A DNA stretch of 64,000 nucleotides. It comes from JAEUKA01 sp044228505 (lineage in GTDB: Bacteria > Myxococcota_A > Polyangia > Palsa-1104 > JAEUJZ01). Under the pieces are notes generated by a model. It did no database searches and was not told the DNA's origin. It worked only from the letters and a program-made list of their open reading frames with translations. Location of the stretch: contig JBGAUT010000031.1 of assembly GCA_044228505.1 (NCBI GenBank), positions 1 to 64,000 on the forward strand. The letters run 5' to 3'. Positions 1 through 7,307 of the stretch are shown here, piece after piece (position 1 is the stretch's first letter; each line of letters starts with the position of its first letter). Both the position numbers and the translations under genes were made by a program.

Positions 1-360
1 CACCATCCCGCAGAGCGAAAGCAAGTGGTAGCGCTCATCGGAAAAGAACTCCTCGACGAGCGTACAGACATCAAGGAGCGAACGGGACAGTCTGTCCAGC
101 TTGACGACGATCAGAGTATTCGCCCGCCCGCGCCGGAGCATCTGTAGCGCCGCTTGCAGCCCAGTACGTTCCAGAGTTCCGCCAGATATCCCTTCGTCCA
201 CTTTTATGTCGATGAGCTTAATCGCATGCAATCTGCAATAGGTCCGCAGCCTATCGCGTTGTGCGTCCAGGCTCACTCCCTCGGAGACTTGCTCCTGGGT
301 GCTGACACGAACGTATCCGATGGCCGTTTTGGTGGTGTTTGTGTGCTGTTGTATGCGCAT
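1..360 (-). CDS. Serine recombinase, N-terminal part (runs off the left edge)
   Basis: Catalytic domain of a resolvase/integrase-type serine recombinase, which cuts and rejoins DNA through a 2-base staggered break. 120 codons are visible. Residues 15-21 read GYVRVST, holding the nucleophilic Ser and the preceding Arg. SGGT lies at about 59-62, and KLDRLSR at 87-93 carries the conserved Arg pair. All hallmarks of an active N-terminal domain are intact; the DNA-binding C-terminal part lies outside the window. An in-frame TAA eight codons upstream of the ATG at 360 fixes the start. The start is only about 27 bases from the point where a broken FG-GAP gene resumes, so the gene sits at the end of an inserted element and reads away from the junction. 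Whether it is a small resolvase or a large integrase cannot be told from this part. Confidence 0.9.
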   Translation of the reverse strand, partial: MRIQQHTNTTKTAIGYVRVSTQEQVSEGVSLDAQRDRLRTYCRLHAIKLIDIKVDEGISGGTLERTGLQAALQMLRRGRANTLIVVKLDRLSRSLLDVCTLVEEFFSDERYHLLSLCGMV

Positions 361-374
361 GCTGCGCTGAATAA

Positions 375-695
375 CTCCGCTTTACGGACTTTAATAAAGA
401 CGGCAACCTCGACGTTGCTACCGTCAACAGCGCCAGCAGTGACATATCCGTTCGACTCGCTACAGGAGCCGGTGTGTTTGGTGCCATCGCTACCTATGGA
501 AGCGGTGCCGACCCCAGAGCGATCGCCGCCGGAGATGTCAACGGAGATGGGGCTCCTGATCTTGTGACGGTGGGATTTGCCTCGTCAAACATCAATGTCT
601 ATCTCAACAAAAATGACGGCTCGGGAACCTTTCAAAACGCAGACCCTAGCCCAGTAGGAACCAGTCCGGTCCATCTCGTCTTAGCGGACGCTTAA
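375..695 (+). pseudogene. FG-GAP/VCBS repeat protein, left fragment
   Basis: Decapitated piece of a secreted FG-GAP (integrin-like beta-propeller) protein. The frame opens right after a TAA at 372-374 and has no credible start. It shows a DFNKDGNLD calcium loop at 387, a DVNGDGAPD loop about 49 residues later, and then a half repeat ending in HLVLADA before a TAA at 693. FG-GAP repeats normally continue after that Asp with N-x-D-G. Here the missing continuation is found at 4977 (DINKDGKLDV), so this fragment and the one at 4956-5528 look like one gene split by an insertion. The left end is itself cut next to a recombinase gene. The product is probably not made. Confidence 0.75.
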
Positions 696-845
696 TCCAA
701 TTATCAATTAGCTCCTAACGCTTACAGGTGGGACGGATGGAGCGGTCATGAAGCGTGCGTAAGGGGTCCGCATAAGAATCGAAAGCAGGAATCCCAAGGA
801 CATTACTTCGGCAAGGAACAGAGTCCGCGCAGAGCGGTAGGATAT

Positions 846-1295
846 GTGTGGGTTTCCACTGACACCCAAGCATCGGAAGGAATGTTTCTGGATGCGCTGC
901 GGAGTGCCATAGCGAACTACTGCGCGATGCAGGGAATCAAGCTGGTGAAGCTCTGTCAGGACGTGATGTCGGGAGGGAAAGAGGTTGGGACTTTCGAACG
1001 CGATTTCGGCTGCATGGTCCGGGCACTGATCGCCTGGTCCGTCACTGACTCAGCGATGAAACGAGGTCGTTTGCTCCAGACTGTCTCGGATCTGTGTGAA
1101 GGAAAGGTGTATTTCGAGATGAGGGGGCCGATGAATCGGGCACATGTCAGAGACTCCGTGCTCCTGTACAAAGGCGTCCGATTGGTGAGGGAGGCGAGCA
1201 CTCCGAGTGAGTGGGTGGCGAGGAATCTGGGATCGATGGGAATGACCTACGCTCACAGCCGGGTCCAAGGGTTTATCCCCTGCTGCCGGAGCTGA
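846..1295 (+). pseudogene. Degenerate serine recombinase remnant
   Basis: The frame, with GTG at 846 as the only nearby start-like codon, begins with GYVWVSTDTQASEG, a clear match to the GYVRVSTxxQ catalytic motif of serine recombinases. The Arg of that motif is Trp here. A later stretch resembles the helix after the nucleophile (YCAMQGIKLV, then MSGGK). The KLDRLxR motif is degraded to MKRGRLLQ, and the rest is too short for an intact recombinase, with only a faint match to the GYRLV...ELR region near residues 115-140. The 3' end overlaps the convergent gene at 1253-1942. This is probably the dead recombinase of the inserted segment, not a functional protein. Confidence 0.6.
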
Positions 1296-1942
1296 CGGTA
1301 GATGAGCACCATGTACCAGACATCGAAGACAAAACAGACCGCAACGAACACTCCGACGAAATGCCAGTTGTCGCGGTGCTCAATTCCCAGATAGGTGAGC
1401 CCCACCGTCATCGATGTGCCCAGCCACTTCGTCCACGCAATCGTGAACGACTGACCCTCGACAGAGCGCCTCTGATAGAACATCGCGACAAACAGTACAG
1501 ACATGGCCGCGTTTTGGATGAAGGCAATGAATTTTCCGCTCTCGAACGGATCGCCACGGAAGTACGGAAGGAAGTCTTTGAAAAACGGAGCTCCGAGCAG
1601 CATCACTGCAAACGAGGCGAGGAACGCGAGGAATGACAAGACGTAGAACTCTGCTCGGCTTATTCCATAGTGGCGTTCAAAGTACTTGTAGCCGTACAGG
1701 AAAAACGTCCCGACGATGCCGACGTCACAGAGCATCCATACCGTATTGATGATGGTTCCCATCAGCTTGATCGTGTGTGGCGGGTAGATCTGCGAAAACG
1801 TGATTTCCCAGGTGAAGTTTAGCGCCAGCGCAGCGAGTGGCATGCCGTAGGAACGGTCGCGGAATCCTCGGTAGACAAGAGCAATGTACGTGATGGTCCA
1901 TGCCACGCCGCTTAGCAAGATCGCGGTCATATTGAGATCCAT
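1253..1942 (-). CDS. Integral membrane protein of the PaxB/AtmB/Pyr4 terpene cyclase family (probable)
   Basis: A 229-residue protein with about seven hydrophobic helices and no signal peptide. The family of transmembrane terpene cyclases, known from fungal meroterpenoid and indole-diterpene pathways and with bacterial relatives, has this length and topology. It has an acidic residue in a NxxWE motif after the first helices and a WxxxDxxI motif in the next. Both are visible here as NFTWE (about residues 42-46) and VWMLCDVGIV (about 67-76). ATG at 1942 follows AAGGAG at good spacing; longer in-frame extensions would run into the upstream gene. It lies 17 bp after the nitroreductase stop, so the two are likely co-transcribed under the divergent TetR protein. 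The substrate is unknown, and the family call rests on topology and motifs only. Confidence 0.6.
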   Translation of the reverse strand: MDLNMTAILLSGVAWTITYIALVYRGFRDRSYGMPLAALALNFTWEITFSQIYPPHTIKLMGTIINTVWMLCDVGIVGTFFLYGYKYFERHYGISRAEFYVLSFLAFLASFAVMLLGAPFFKDFLPYFRGDPFESGKFIAFIQNAAMSVLFVAMFYQRRSVEGQSFTIAWTKWLGTSMTVGLTYLGIEHRDNWHFVGVFVAVCFVFDVWYMVLIYRQLRQQGINPWTRL

Positions 1943-1959
1943 AGCGGACTCCTTCCCTT

Positions 1960-2703
1960 TCAATGAGTGGTGATCATTTGAGCCGCAGTCCGTCGAAAAC
2001 GCGGCTCGACTCGGGCATCGGTCGCACGATATCCCAACGCGACAACCAGCGTCGGAACCGCGCCATGCGGAAGAGCGAGGGTCTGCGCAACCTGCGCTCC
2101 AGCAAATCCCTCCATCGGGCACGCATCGACGTCGTGTTCGCTCGCAGCCATCACCATGGTCTGGGCAGCCAGCATCGCCGCTCGGGCCGCCCAACTTCGT
2201 GCTCCCTGCGTGCCGATTGGAAGCATGCTGCGGCTGGGCTGCACCCAAGAAAGGAGCCCACTCGCAACGCTGAGAATCGGCAACAGCCAAGGGCTTAGGG
2301 AGAGTGACAGACGATTGAGTCCCGCCAAGTGGTACGCCCGCGACTTTTCAGATAGCGGCGCACTTTGGTAGTACTTTCGGGACTCCTCAATGCGGCGGCG
2401 CGTGATGTTCACGGAAACGACAAACACCACCAGTGCTTGGGCCGATCGGGCTGCACGCTGACCGTTGCAAGCGGTCGCGAGCTGACCACGCAGATCTGGG
2501 CGCACGACCAGGTGGACTTCGTAGGGTTGCACACCCAGGCTGGATGGCGCATCGCCCGCGGCCTGGACGATGCGTTCCAGGAGTTCGGGATCAATCGGCC
2601 GGTCCGAAAAGTCACGGATCGTTCTGCGGGGGGAAAGCTGGCGGTACACGTCAGGGTTAGGAGGGACGGCCAGCGCCGGTCTAGAAGGAATTGGTGCTTG
2701 CAT
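1960..2703 (-). CDS. Nitroreductase-family FMN oxidoreductase
   Basis: A 247-residue flavoprotein of the nitroreductase fold, using NAD(P)H and FMN to reduce nitro groups, quinones or related acceptors in the cytoplasm. The N-terminal RRTIRDFSDRPID, with the conserved basic residues that hold FMN phosphate, is followed by an AAGDAPSSLGVQPYE segment typical of the family. The C-terminal MEGF and LVVALGY complete the fold. A hydrophobic stretch near residues 130-155 is longer than usual. It is transcribed with the membrane cyclase-like gene 17 bp downstream and diverges from tetR at 2772 across a 68-bp spacer that holds an inverted repeat. Substrate-inducible control by that regulator is inferred. 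Confidence 0.85.
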   Translation of the reverse strand: MQAPIPSRPALAVPPNPDVYRQLSPRRTIRDFSDRPIDPELLERIVQAAGDAPSSLGVQPYEVHLVVRPDLRGQLATACNGQRAARSAQALVVFVVSVNITRRRIEESRKYYQSAPLSEKSRAYHLAGLNRLSLSLSPWLLPILSVASGLLSWVQPSRSMLPIGTQGARSWAARAAMLAAQTMVMAASEHDVDACPMEGFAGAQVAQTLALPHGAVPTLVVALGYRATDARVEPRFRRTAAQMITTH

Positions 2704-2717
2704 GCCTTCATATTAGT

Positions 2718-2729
2718 AAGTATTTACTT
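2718..2729. promoter_or_regulatory. Likely TetR operator between tetR and the nitroreductase gene
   Basis: Inverted repeat AAGTA-TT-TACTT, with perfect 5-bp arms, in the 68-bp divergent spacer. Its position 14 bp upstream of the nitroreductase start (2703) and 42 bp upstream of the tetR start suits repression of both genes. TetR proteins bind short palindromes of this kind. Confidence 0.55.
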
Positions 2730-2771
2730 GGTTCACTACTTGCGTTCCTTTCGAGAGCAGGGGGTTCATTC

Positions 2772-3350
2772 ATGACTAAAGTCAGCTCACGAAAAATCCC
2801 GCAGCAGGCTCGTTCACGGGAGACCGTTGCGGCCATTTTACAAGCATCTACTTACATTCTGATTGAAGACGGCTGGCGCGGTTTCACAACCAACCGGGTG
2901 GCCGAGCGCGCAGGCGTAAACATCAGCTCGCTCTACCAGTATTTCCCGAACAAAACGGCCATCCTGGCGGCGCTACGCGAAGCGCATGTTGTGGACAGCC
3001 GCACGGCGCTGCTCGAAGCCATTTCCGATACCAAAGATCCGATCCGCAGCATGGTTCGCGCCCTGATCGCGTCCCACCGTGTGGCTCCACAGCTCCACCG
3101 AGTGCTGACCGAGGAACTCCCCTACTCGCAGCGCAAGAACGTCGAGTGCATCGACCATCCACTGTTGCAGGCGATCGTGTCTTCTATGTTTGCTTCTGCG
3201 CCCGATCCAGATCTCGCTTTTTTCATCGCACGCTCGGCGATCCACGCGGTGGTGCACGATGCTGCCTGTCTGCGTCCGGTGCTGCTGTCTTCTGCCGCGT
3301 TTGTTGGCGAGGTCGAGCACCTCGCTCGCTCGCTTGTGCGCAGAACCTGA
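2772..3350 (+). CDS. TetR/AcrR-family transcriptional regulator
   Basis: A 192-residue one-component repressor. The N-terminal helix-turn-helix is clear: ARSRETVAAIL opens helix 1, and FTTNRVAERAGVNISSLYQYF is the recognition unit with the conserved YxYFxNK end at about residue 58. The remaining helices form a ligand-binding domain with no recognisable specificity. ATG at 2772 is preceded by AGCAGGGGG; an upstream GTG-type extension is less likely because it would enter the operator spacer. It diverges from the nitroreductase/membrane-cyclase pair and probably controls both that unit and itself, releasing DNA when a small hydrophobic ligand binds. Confidence 0.9.
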   Translation: MTKVSSRKIPQQARSRETVAAILQASTYILIEDGWRGFTTNRVAERAGVNISSLYQYFPNKTAILAALREAHVVDSRTALLEAISDTKDPIRSMVRALIASHRVAPQLHRVLTEELPYSQRKNVECIDHPLLQAIVSSMFASAPDPDLAFFIARSAIHAVVHDAACLRPVLLSSAAFVGEVEHLARSLVRRT

Positions 3351-3374
3351 ATCTTGCATCCATCGTTCGTTCTG

Positions 3375-3584
3375 TTAGCGCGATAGAAGATGCAGGTGCT
3401 GGCTCACGTTGCCATCCGCTTTCCCAAGGGCCTTGGCTGTGCTCGCACCGATGCAGTAGTGCGCCGCGAACGCCTTGTCTTTGAGAGGGGTTCTGTCATC
3501 GCCTGCGTGCGGGGTGTCCCACGCGATGCGCCCGCGCTGTCTGGCTTGCGCAACCGGCAGCGTGACCACGAGTTCCTCGCGCAT
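3375..3584 (-). CDS. Small hypothetical protein (69 aa)
   Basis: Short frame beginning MREELVVTLPVAQ. Its ATG directly follows the TGA of the frame at 3585-3800 (TGA-ATG), so the two may be translationally coupled. Third codon positions are GC-rich as in the flanking genes, but the antisense strand also reads open here, so coding capacity is not certain. No domain is recognised. It could equally be the second half of one gene broken by a stop codon, because both frames are in register. It converges on the tetR gene. Confidence 0.35.
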   Translation of the reverse strand: MREELVVTLPVAQARQRGRIAWDTPHAGDDRTPLKDKAFAAHYCIGASTAKALGKADGNVSQHLHLLSR

Positions 3585-3800
3585 TCAAGCGCCTTCGGGC
3601 AGGCGCTCGATCTTCTGTGCCACGTGGTACGGTGGGCCCGCAGCGCGAAACTCGGCCTGCTTGGGCGCTTGCTGCGGAGATTGCGCAAAGTCCGCCTTGA
3701 CCACGGCAACGAGCACCAGCCCTCTCCCGCGTACCGACTTCATGGCGTGCTTGCAGAGAGGACAGCCCCCGGAAGACTGGACCGTTGCCGAGACTGGCAT
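3585..3800 (-). CDS. Small hypothetical protein (71 aa) with a CxxC motif
   Basis: Short frame starting MPVSATVQSSGG, with a GCPLCKHAM segment near residues 12-20 that could bind zinc or form a disulfide. It ends in TGA immediately before the ATG of the next small frame, in the same register. Codon use is GC3-rich. It is divergent from the LuxR-type gene at 3821, with only 20 bp between the starts. No family is recognised. An overlapping plus-strand frame is also open but has the Arg/Leu/His-rich composition of an antisense shadow. Confidence 0.35.
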   Translation of the reverse strand: MPVSATVQSSGGCPLCKHAMKSVRGRGLVLVAVVKADFAQSPQQAPKQAEFRAAGPPYHVAQKIERLPEGA

Positions 3801-3820
3801 AACGGCGCTACGCTGAGTAG

Positions 3821-4747
3821 GTGTCGCGACGGATTGGTACCTTCAGTGGGAATGACAGAGAGTCAGCCCGAGAAGTGCGGTCTGCGCAGGTTCACCACGA
3901 GTCTGCCCGCCTGGAACGCTTGACGGCACGCCAGCGCGACGTCCTGGAACTGCTCGCCAAAGGGCTGTCCAATGAACAGATCGGAGCCGCGCTCGCAATT
4001 TCTGCCGCGACGGTACGCGCCCATGTCGCCGCCATCCTGAAGACCCTGGAAGTAGGCAACCGCACCGAAGCCGCTGCCGTCTATGTGGCCTTTTCGGCGC
4101 AGCCGGCTCAGGTGGAAGAGATCCTCGTGCGCCCCGCCATTACCGTGCTGCCTTTTCAGGCGCTCGATGATGAGCCGACTTCCCGACAGCTTGCCTTGGG
4201 CCTGGGCAGCGATCTGCTGAGTCTGTTTGCAGGCTGGTGCTGGTTCCCGGTCGTTCAGTCCGGCTATTCCGCACGTGCCCTCCCGATTGAATCCCCGACG
4301 CAGATCGGCCAAGCGCTGGGCGTGCGCTTTGTGGTCTCTGGGGATGTCCGTACGCGCTGCGGAGCCCTGCGCATCCAGGCCCGAGTGGAGGACGTCCGTA
4401 CCAAGAGCTGCATGTGGACCGAGCGCTTTGACCTGGCACCGAAGGAGCTATTTGCCGTCAAGGATCTAGTCAGCGCAGACATCGTTGCCACTGTCTATTC
4501 CCTGCTCGCGGCTCGCCTGGGACTCCAAAGGGACCGTCTTCCTGAATCGGTGCTCGATCCGTGGACGCTCGCGCACGAAGGGATGTTACTCCGCGAGAAT
4601 CGCGATGCGGCATCAAATGGCGTGGCCAGCGCCCGCTTTGTCGCCGCGCTGCCTTCCCGGTTAGCCGCAGGGACGTATGAGAGTCCGCAAGTCCGCGCCG
4701 AACTGGCCGGGGACTCCGCACCAGCAAGCGCCGCGTCGAGCAGTTGA
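3821..4747 (+). CDS. LuxR-type HTH regulator with a FlgO/TolB-N-like sensor domain, short C-terminus
   Basis: 308 residues. A LuxR/FixJ-type helix-turn-helix occupies about 30-95: LTARQRDVLELLAKGLSNE, then ATVRAHVAAILKTLEVGNRTEA. Next comes a domain opening ITVLPFQALDDE..., with QALGVRFVVSGDVR and a VEDVRT segment. This is the pattern found in CadC- or adenylate-cyclase-like regulators between the HTH and a TPR array. The TPR part is missing: the protein breaks off into a low-complexity tail (AGDSAPASAASSS) soon after LDPWTLAHEGMLL. Start chosen is GTG at 3821 for lack of a better in-frame ATG. It lies near the right end of the inserted segment, so 3' truncation during insertion is possible. 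Confidence 0.7.
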   Translation: MSRRIGTFSGNDRESAREVRSAQVHHESARLERLTARQRDVLELLAKGLSNEQIGAALAISAATVRAHVAAILKTLEVGNRTEAAAVYVAFSAQPAQVEEILVRPAITVLPFQALDDEPTSRQLALGLGSDLLSLFAGWCWFPVVQSGYSARALPIESPTQIGQALGVRFVVSGDVRTRCGALRIQARVEDVRTKSCMWTERFDLAPKELFAVKDLVSADIVATVYSLLAARLGLQRDRLPESVLDPWTLAHEGMLLRENRDAASNGVASARFVAALPSRLAAGTYESPQVRAELAGDSAPASAASSS

Positions 4748-4955
4748 TTTGGCAGAGCGGTCTGTGAGCAGCTTCTCTCACTCTGTTCATTCCCTCCGCA
4801 TCAGACTCCCAACACTCCGCAAACACCTCCGCAGCTCTCTGTCCGCCCACGACTCCGCCGCACGGACCTGAGAACACATACTGTGATTTGCCATACATGA
4901 ATGGTCTAGCCATTTACCCTACACAGCCTAGGGGAATTGCGCTTTGTTCGTCTGA

Positions 4956-5528
4956 GCGTATTTGGTCCTTTACAGGGATATCAACAAAGATGGGAAACTG
5001 GATGTGATTACTGCGAACTCGAACGGGAATAATTTGTCGGTGCGAATGGGGGTGGGAAATGGAACTTTTGGGACGGCGACAGCGCTCAACGCGGGGTCCA
5101 GTCCGATCTTTGTGACGACGGCAGATTGGAACGGAGATGGGAAGCTCGACATTGCCGTGGTGAACAACGGAATTACCACTGGCAGCTATGTCGTTTCTAT
5201 CCTGACAGGTGATGGTAGCGGGGGTTTTGGGACAACCAGAAATATAGACATTGGGAACACAACGGTACCACGAGGTGCAGTTGTGGGAGATTTCAATAGA
5301 GACGGAAAGCCCGATCTGGCGGTGGCAGGATATGGCAATAACACGATCCCTGTTCTGCTCGGGAAAGGCGACGGAACCTTTGAGCCCGTGGTCTCGCTGA
5401 ACGGACCGGCGAACCCGCAGTCGGTGGACACCGCTGACTTTGACGGCGATGGCTGGCCCGACCTGGTCGCGACCACCAGCATTACCGGTAGCCAGAGTGT
5501 GTCGGTCCTGCTCGGCAAGTGCAAGTAG
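4956..5528 (+). pseudogene. FG-GAP/VCBS repeat protein, right fragment
   Basis: Continuation of the FG-GAP protein whose left part ends at 695. The frame opens after a TGA at 4953-4955 and has no proper start, only a TTG at 4962. Four calcium-binding loops of the DxNxDGxxD type are visible (DINKDGKLD, DWNGDGKLD, DFNRDGKPD, DFDGDGWPD), spaced roughly 50-60 residues apart. Each is preceded by the small-residue strand typical of FG-GAP blades. The natural C-terminus, SVSVLLGKCK, follows. Such repeats form extracellular beta-propellers. If the inserted segment were excised at the shared GA, this would rejoin the left part in frame. Confidence 0.75.
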
Positions 5529-5659
5529 CGCCACTCCACACGGCTGGTTCTGCTGCTTGGGCGCTATCGTCTCGACGATGCCCGCAGCGGCGGTCGCGGA
5601 AAAGAATCCTTCCTCTCCGTCGAAAAAGGCTGATATAACGGCGGCTCGCTTCCATCGCC

Positions 5660-7165
5660 ATGCCACACGATCAACCGTTCCTATCGGTCAAAAAGCCGAC
5701 GCCGGGCTGGCTGTCGTCACTATGGCCGCGTCGCCACGAGCTGCTGATTGCCGGACGCTACCTATTTCGTCGGGCACCGAGTCGCAGCCTGATTGTGGCC
5801 TCGCTGCTGCTCCTCGCCTCGTCGATCGTGGTCGAACTGCTGTACTTTTTGGTTCCCGGTTGGCAGTCGCCACAGATGGCCATCGCGGCGCTGATCTTGC
5901 CTCTTCTGACGGTGGTAAGTGGGCTGCTCAACTTTCTGTCGGTGTTTAGTACGGTGGCGGTGCTCGGGGTTCTGCTCGGGGTGGCAGCACTGACGGTGGT
6001 GATGGCGGTGACCTCTGGCTTTCAGGCCGAGATTCGCAGCCGGGTCGTGGGCCTCAATGCCCATGTGCTGATTCTGAAATACGGGATCGACTTTCACGAA
6101 TACGAAGACACGCTGAAGAAGTGCCTCGAGCATCCTTCGGTGATTGCCGGCTCGCCGTTTGTGTATAACGAAATGCTGCTGGCCAAGGAAGGCGCGCTCA
6201 CGTCGGGGGTACTGGTCAAAGGCATCGATCCAGAGCGCGGAAATGCGGTGCTCGATCTGTCGCGCTGGCTGTTGGCACTCCCGTCCGGTGGAAAGCCGCG
6301 CCTCCAGTCAATTGCGACCGACGCGGCACCAAATGGCGGAGGGCCACCGCTCCCAGGGCTTTTCTTGGGTCTTGAACTGCAGCGCAAGCTGAAGGTGCAG
6401 ATCGGTGACAAGCTGCGCCTGATCTCGCCGCAGATAGGACTCGACACGCTGACGGGCAGCGAGCCAGGCCAAGCCACCACCCCACCCCGCGCCCAAGAGT
6501 TTCGCTTGGCCGGAGTGTTTGCCTCTGGCTTCGATGAATACGATCGGCGTCTGGTGCTGATTGGCATTGCGCCTGCGCAGCAGTTGATTGGTCAGGGCGA
6601 TGTCGTGACCGGGCTGGAACTCAAGACCCGCAGCGTCGATTACGCCAAGAAAACCGGTGGCGAGGTGATCTCTCTGCTCGGCGGTGCGCCCTATCGCAGC
6701 CTGGATTGGGAGGAGCTAAACCACAACCTGTTTACGGCGCTGGCGATGCAAAAAGCGGTGCTGTCACTGGTGCTGTTCCTGATCATCCTCGTCGCAGCGT
6801 TTAACATCGTGGCCAGCTTGACGATGATGGTGATCGACAAGACCCGCGAGGTGGCCATCCTCAAGGCGATGGGCATGAGCAGTGCATCGGTGTCATCGGT
6901 ATTCCGTGTCGCAGGAATGGCAATCGGTGCGCTCGGGGTGTCGCTCGGGCTATTCATCGGCGTACTGACCTGCAAGCTGATCGAGCGACTCGGCTATCTG
7001 CTCGATGCCCATGTCTACATGATCGAGCGACTGCCGACCCAAATCTCCGGGGGCGAGCTGTTCATTACGGGCTCGGTCACGGTGATGATCTCGCTGCTGG
7101 CAACGTTGTACCCATCGCTTCGAGCGGCTCGGCTGCATCCGGTCGACGGCCTCCGCTACGAGTAA
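5660..7165 (+). CDS. FtsX-like ABC transporter permease, LolC/LolE type
   Basis: 501-residue inner-membrane permease related to LolC/LolE, which extract lipoproteins from the inner membrane for transfer to LolA. It has two extra N-terminal hydrophobic helices (about residues 44-95). The family signature follows: VLGVLLGVAALTVVMAVTSGFQ at about 98-119 leads into a large periplasmic domain (roughly 125-365). Three C-terminal helices carry the FtsX consensus TMMVIDKTREVAILKAMGMS, and the conserved tail ARLHPVDGLRYE closes the protein. No LolD ATPase is adjacent, so it must pair with one encoded elsewhere. The ATG at 5660 fits the family N-terminus (RYLFRR). The many lipoproteins in this window are plausible cargo. 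Confidence 0.85.
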   Translation: MPHDQPFLSVKKPTPGWLSSLWPRRHELLIAGRYLFRRAPSRSLIVASLLLLASSIVVELLYFLVPGWQSPQMAIAALILPLLTVVSGLLNFLSVFSTVAVLGVLLGVAALTVVMAVTSGFQAEIRSRVVGLNAHVLILKYGIDFHEYEDTLKKCLEHPSVIAGSPFVYNEMLLAKEGALTSGVLVKGIDPERGNAVLDLSRWLLALPSGGKPRLQSIATDAAPNGGGPPLPGLFLGLELQRKLKVQIGDKLRLISPQIGLDTLTGSEPGQATTPPRAQEFRLAGVFASGFDEYDRRLVLIGIAPAQQLIGQGDVVTGLELKTRSVDYAKKTGGEVISLLGGAPYRSLDWEELNHNLFTALAMQKAVLSLVLFLIILVAAFNIVASLTMMVIDKTREVAILKAMGMSSASVSSVFRVAGMAIGALGVSLGLFIGVLTCKLIERLGYLLDAHVYMIERLPTQISGGELFITGSVTVMISLLATLYPSLRAARLHPVDGLRYE

Positions 7166-7307
7166 CAGTCCTACCTTCACCGACTCACCCCCACCCCGCG
7201 CAAACGGCTACCAAGGACGCTCATTTCGTATCGCTTTCAGGGCGATAGCCAGCGTAAAATGAGCCGCTACCCGCACACTGCGAAACGAGCCCTTGGGGGG
7301 GCGGTAC

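Larger units (their letters stand above)
689..4978. mobile_element. Putative 4.3-kb inserted segment inside an FG-GAP gene
   Basis: The FG-GAP reading frame stops at codon GAC (687-689) on the left and resumes at codon GAT (4977-4979) on the right. Joining the two at their common GA deletes 4290 bp, a multiple of three. It recreates LVLAD-INKDGKLD, a canonical calcium loop, with a 51-residue distance to the previous loop, matching the 49-residue spacing of its neighbours. A 2-base common core fits serine-recombinase chemistry. Cargo: a decayed serine recombinase near the left end, a membrane terpene-cyclase-like gene, a nitroreductase, a tetR gene, two small ORFs and a LuxR-type regulator. 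The element boundary is inferred from frame and repeat logic; no long terminal repeats were seen. Confidence 0.6.

Noticed and set aside
3390..3923. Plus-strand frame of 177 codons between tetR and the LuxR-type gene
   Set aside because: Arg/Leu/His-rich composition typical of an antisense shadow; it overlaps the start of the LuxR-type gene and two minus-strand frames that look more protein-like.
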